Source: Bimastos eiseni (Eukaryota > Annelida > Clitellata > Crassiclitellata > Lumbricidae). From it: 64,000 nt of DNA. The stretch covers positions 33,766,321 to 33,830,320 of the forward strand of contig OY365811.1 in assembly GCA_959347315.1 (NCBI GenBank). The letters run 5' to 3'. Both the position numbers and the translations under genes were made by a program. Below the pieces are notes generated by a model. That model was not told the DNA's origin, searched no databases, and was given only the letters and a program-made list of their open reading frames with translations. Numbering within the stretch: the stretch's first letter is position 1; every line of letters begins with the position of its first letter. Below, piece after piece: positions 60,746 through 64,000 of the stretch.

Positions 60746-61540
60746 ATAAATTCAGATGCTAGCTGCAAATATCAATTGACTGTAGAGCAATTAAAACAAC
60801 ATAAGGTGATAGTGAATTCCCATTGGTTGATTGAAACATGATATGTTTGCTGAGCTGTGTGAATTGAAACATGAGGCTACTAAAAACTAAAACTGCAGTC
60901 TTAACCAAAAGTGGTGTTTACAGTATAGCTTGTGCTGAAACATCAATGTATGATATTTGGATGCAAGCGACCGCTCTGATCATATCCACCCAACTCTGTC
61001 TGCATTGGGATGACCCCTCACTCCCTCTGCAGACGTCCTTTTTCGATGACCCCATATTAGGGACCTGCTAAGCTTCATTATTATTTATTGGAAAACAAAT
61101 TGGATGGTTTTATTCAATTCTGAAATGACATCAGAATTCAAAAACGTTTGGTTTTAATTTACAACAATATCTGTATTATTTTAATTTTTTAAATTAATTT
61201 AATTGCTAGTTTAATTGATTTTTAAACTGCGAAAAAGTTATCTGTTTTGAAACTGGGGGTCGGTGCCCCCTTTGGGCCCCCCCCCCCGATTGTTACACCC
61301 CTGCTCCTAAGAAATCACTAATAGGTACATAAATATATGTATTTGGCAAAATATTCAGAGCCATTTGTGTATTTGTGGATTTTTTCAACATATATTTTTT
61401 AGCTTTGTTTGCTTTATAAAATTACTGATGGGGGACCAATGCAGTCTGCCATATGACATAAGTTGGTGTTTAAGGGCTTTAAAGCATAGGTTATACTGAA
61501 ACTAAAGAACTCCCTATCTTCATTTACTCATCTCTGAAAA
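60746..61540. other. Intergenic, mostly unrecognised
   Basis: No gene recognised. At 61,254-61,308, GGGGGTCGGTGCCCCCTTTG, a run of thirteen C and GATTGTTACACCCCTG look like the right end of a DNA transposon (reverse complement CAGGGGTGTAACAATC). A matching left end was not found. Confidence 0.4.
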
Positions 61541-61544
61541 CTCC

Positions 61545-61640
61545 TTTTTCAGCCTCGGTTAGGCAGGGTGCGCCTTTGAGTAGATATCTTGAGGGGGTGC
61601 TGTATAAAGTCTTATTGGTTGATTGGTTGATTGATTACAG
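61545..61640 (+). mobile_element. LINE 3' end with TTGA tail
   Basis: GCGCCTTTGAGTAGATATCT, GGGGGTGCTGTATAAAGTCT and the tail TTGGTTGATTGGTTGATTGA follow the pattern of the LINE ends at 43,418 and 47,740 (GAGGCGC ... TATATAAAT ... (TTGA)n), on the plus strand. Confidence 0.6.
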
Positions 61641-61832
61641 ACAAAATATCCAATGCGACAGAATGAGTGAGTGGTGAAGGGAGCCGAGGAAAAAGTTTGA
61701 TTTCAAGGTCAGCCATGATTTGGTAATGGTCGGTATCATAGAGAGCATAGTGCGATAGCTTTGGAGATAACAGAGAGGTGGCAGAGGTGATAAAAAGGTT
61801 GAGTGTGTGGTTCTTTCAAGATTAACTTAACT
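61630..61832 (-). mobile_element. LINE endonuclease-domain relic
   Basis: The minus strand reads NHTLNLFITSATSLLSPKLS, then YDTDHYQIMADLEIK, which matches the C-terminal end of the APE-type endonuclease of CR1/L2 LINEs (HTLDLVITR...SDHYxIxxxL). It directly follows, in opposite orientation, the LINE tail ending at 61,640. Confidence 0.6.
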
Positions 61833-62011
61833 GGAGGAGGTTCAAGAAGCTAGATGCAAGAGTTTAAGGAAATAAGAAACAACCCCCGCTCCTGGCGACT
61901 GAAAAGGGAACTTTCCTTGGGGAGTCCTGAAACAGGTTTTTGGCCCTGGAGACCAGGAAGCCGCGGGTTCACCAACTCCTCGGCTGCTTGTCCCACGTGT
62001 TCCCCGGGCCA

Positions 62012-62332
62012 ACTTGGTCTCACCCTCCCTTTCCTCCTTTTAACCTCACCCTCCCTTTCCTCCTATTTAACTTCACCCTGCCTTTCCTTCGTTTCGCTCT
62101 CACTTTTTCTTTCCTCCTTTTTGCTCTCACCCTCTCTTTCCTACATTTTGACCTCACCCTCCCTTTCCTCCTTATCGCTCTTATGCTCCTTTTTTTATCT
62201 CACACTTTCTTTCCTAATTTTGCTCTCTCACCCCTTTTTTATCACTTTTGCCCTCCTTTTCCGCTCTCAATCTCCCTGTCCTCTGTTTCGCCTTCACCCT
62301 CCTTTTCCTCTTGTTCGCTCTCACCCTCCAAA
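62012..62332 (+). repeat. Pyrimidine-rich minisatellite
   Basis: About ten or eleven imperfect copies of a unit near 30 bp of the form CTCACCCTCCCTTTCCTCCT plus TTTTGCT-like bases. It produces overlapping Leu/Ser/Pro/Phe-rich frames (61,854-62,438 and 61,940-62,386) that are products of the repeat, not genes. The purine-pyrimidine strand bias could favour triplex DNA. Confidence 0.8.
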
Positions 62333-62449
62333 TGGTGTACTAATGTTCTATTTGCCCTCAATACGTTTTCAATGTGGCATATCTGAGATTGTGCTAATTG
62401 TGCATGCTAGAAATATCTGTCTAATAATACTAAAATAAGACGAAGCTTC

Positions 62450-63490
62450 TACACTAGAACACGTAAAAAATTAGGGGTGAAAATCTTTGAGCATTGGTGA
62501 TCGTTTGTCTTCAAGCAATGTGATTGTTGAGAAAGTAATGTTTGTAATGACTTGTGAACAACATTGAATATTACATTGAAATAATGTTGAATTACATTTT
62601 GTGATCATTAGGTGATCGATTATAATCATGGTCAATGAGCACCATGTTTTCGATAGGCCTACGAATAATGTTCAACAAACATTCTGATAATTTACGGGGA
62701 TTTAACAAAGAAGTCACAGGAATCTACTTATATATCTTATTGAAGATTCTGCTTGATAATAAATTCTTCCTGTCTACAATTTCATTATTATGTATCATGG
62801 GTTTTAATCAGCAAACGTTAGTTAAACATCGGATTACGACATTAAACTGATATGGGTATGATGTGGGCAGCGTAAGCCCTCGAGCCCACTTGTCACTCAC
62901 CCAAAAGTAGGATATTGAAAATGTCGTTTAATAGGCTGCTGACATCAAACCAAGATCGGTGTGATGAGCCCTTCTAATTTGTAGATGGGCTCTATAATGG
63001 GCATATTGGCAGGGAGGCCTGAGGTAGTGTGGCGAAGAACCATGCAACAAGACAGATTCGCATACATGAGGGAGCAGACCTTAAATTAAATTAGATATGG
63101 AGTGAAGGGAGTTTCGGATAGCGGACGATGCCGGCTTACGATCGAACTTCGCGATGATCTTATAGGGTTGGCCGTTGGCGGCATAACTGAGCTGGCCTGT
63201 AGGTTAGATAAAACAAGATAGACCAAAGAGAGTAGGATGAAATTTATGCAGTCCACAGCACGTAGTACACCAGCCAGACGACTCACTATTAAAAGAGATT
63301 CCGTTGAGTGGCGTTCCCTAAATTCAGGCTAAAGATGAGGCACTGTAGAGAGTGAAGGTCAACTTGAATTGCCTTACCCCAAGACACAACAAAATGTTCA
63401 GGGTAGCCTAACCTAGGCCATAATTAGTAAGCTTACTCCGCTTAAGTGCGAACGTCCACAGAGGATGTAAAATTAAGTAGCTGTCTAATT
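62450..63490. other. Intergenic, nothing recognised
   Basis: No gene, RNA or clear repeat recognised. Minus-strand bases at 63,086-63,286 give a 66-codon frame without recognisable features. Confidence 0.45.
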
Positions 63491-63499
63491 GTAGACATT

Positions 63500-63582
63500 G
63501 TAATTTTCAAACTTCTAAAGCGCCACTTGAAAGCCAAGCGCTGGACACCAGCTTATTCACATATAGCGCTTTCAATGACATA
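63500..63582 (+). repeat. Dispersed repeat, copy 2
   Basis: GTAATTTTCAAACTTCTAAA, CACTTGAAAGCCAAG and CACCAGCTTATTCACATATA are colinear with 47,170-47,240 with one short insertion. It ends just before the stop codon side of the partial gene at 63,597. Confidence 0.55.
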
Positions 63583-63596
63583 AACTAATCTGGAAA

Positions 63597-64000
63597 TCAA
63601 ACAGACGAAATCTGGACTGGGTTTGTGTTTCGGCTGCAAATGCTGCTGCCGTAGGAACCTCTGCGAGCGGCGTCATCCGCGTGATGTCCAGTCGATGAAC
63701 CATAAGCGTGGTTTTCTCTCGCTACCCCTGGGGAACGACTTTTGGGGAGAAAACGTTTCGGAGAAGGCATTTGCATAGGAATTACGTTTCTCTGAGGATA
63801 TGTGACCGAGAGTGAGTCGCCGAAAAACGGACCAACTTTCACGGAACTGGAATTTCCTGTGTGGATTTGCTCAATGTTTTTCTGCAATTGAGGTTGGTCT
63901 GACTCTCGTTGGTGGTGTCTACCCTCTGCCGGCAAGTCGTACTGATCCACGGTTATAAGGTCGGCAGCGGTTTCCCCGATTGGCGAGTAGCGGGCACCGA
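63597..64000 (-). CDS. Terminal coding exon of an unidentified gene (partial)
   Basis: The minus strand is open from the window edge for about 134 codons to a TGA at 63,597-63,599. The frame reads GARYSPIGETAADLITVDQY from the edge and includes PMQMPSPKRFLPKSRSPGVA near the middle. It is hydrophilic and rich in Ser, Pro, Arg and His, with no membrane segment, and codon use and GC content rise compared with the flanking DNA. It looks like a cytoplasmic or disordered C-terminal tail with possible SP phosphorylation sites. I do not recognise the family. There is no convincing start inside the window, so the gene begins beyond the right edge. Confidence 0.5.
   Translation of the reverse strand, partial: GARYSPIGETAADLITVDQYDLPAEGRHHQRESDQPQLQKNIEQIHTGNSSSVKVGPFFGDSLSVTYPQRNVIPMQMPSPKRFLPKSRSPGVARENHAYGSSTGHHADDAARRGSYGSSICSRNTNPVQISSV

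Noticed and set aside
61854..62438. A 194-codon frame that resembles a Leu/Ser-rich membrane protein
   Set aside because: It is generated by the pyrimidine-rich minisatellite; a second frame is equally open.

Overview
This window is animal nuclear DNA. The genes are split by many introns of 0.4-4 kb with GT/AG borders, the DNA is AT-rich, and the spaces are filled with decayed retrotransposons, short inverted-repeat DNA elements, tRNA-derived SINEs and TATG/TGAT microsatellites. The gene content (an IER2/IER5-type gene, a Src42A-type Src-family kinase, a C1orf87-type EF-hand protein and RANBP3) fits a bilaterian, most likely a marine invertebrate. I lean towards an invertebrate deuterostome, but the sequence alone does not prove it.

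Layout. 0-6.8 kb: a possible two-exon gene for a small secreted protein (866-1373, weak), then repeats: a CAGGG-ended MITE, a tandem duplication, a 1-kb inverted-repeat element and a SINE. 6.9-9.4 kb: an intronless IER-family gene (+) with a long AUUUA-bearing 3' region. 9.6-12.0 kb: transposon relics. 12.1-24.6 kb: a complete eight-exon Src-family tyrosine kinase (+; 532 residues, SH3-SH2-kinase). 24.6-31.2 kb: no gene found; LINE relics. 31.2-47.1 kb: a C1orf87-like EF-hand protein (-) of at least eleven exons, whose introns carry most of the large mobile elements: a LINE interrupted by a MULE with terminal inverted repeats and by a 240-bp insert, a second partial copy of the MULE, a CR1/L2-like LINE, a tRNA SINE, long TATG arrays and a hAT-type element with a perfect 8-bp target duplication. 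47.1-48.3 kb: a divergent intergenic region. 48.3-60.7 kb: a complete fourteen-exon RANBP3 (+; 504 residues). 61-64 kb: LINE pieces, a pyrimidine-rich minisatellite and, on the minus strand at the right edge, what looks like the last coding exon of a gene continuing beyond the window.

How the genes relate. They are unrelated single-copy animal genes, not a cluster or operon: an immediate-early transcriptional regulator, a membrane-anchored signalling kinase, an EF-hand protein of poorly known role and a Ran-dependent nuclear-export cofactor. Exon borders were checked by phase: in the kinase and RANBP3 every junction keeps the reading frame, and in the C1orf87-like gene all do except one region near 38.2-38.8 kb.

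I found no sign of a new molecular system. The most informative structures are the nested mobile elements in the C1orf87-like introns and several short DNA transposons whose ends and target duplications can be read directly.
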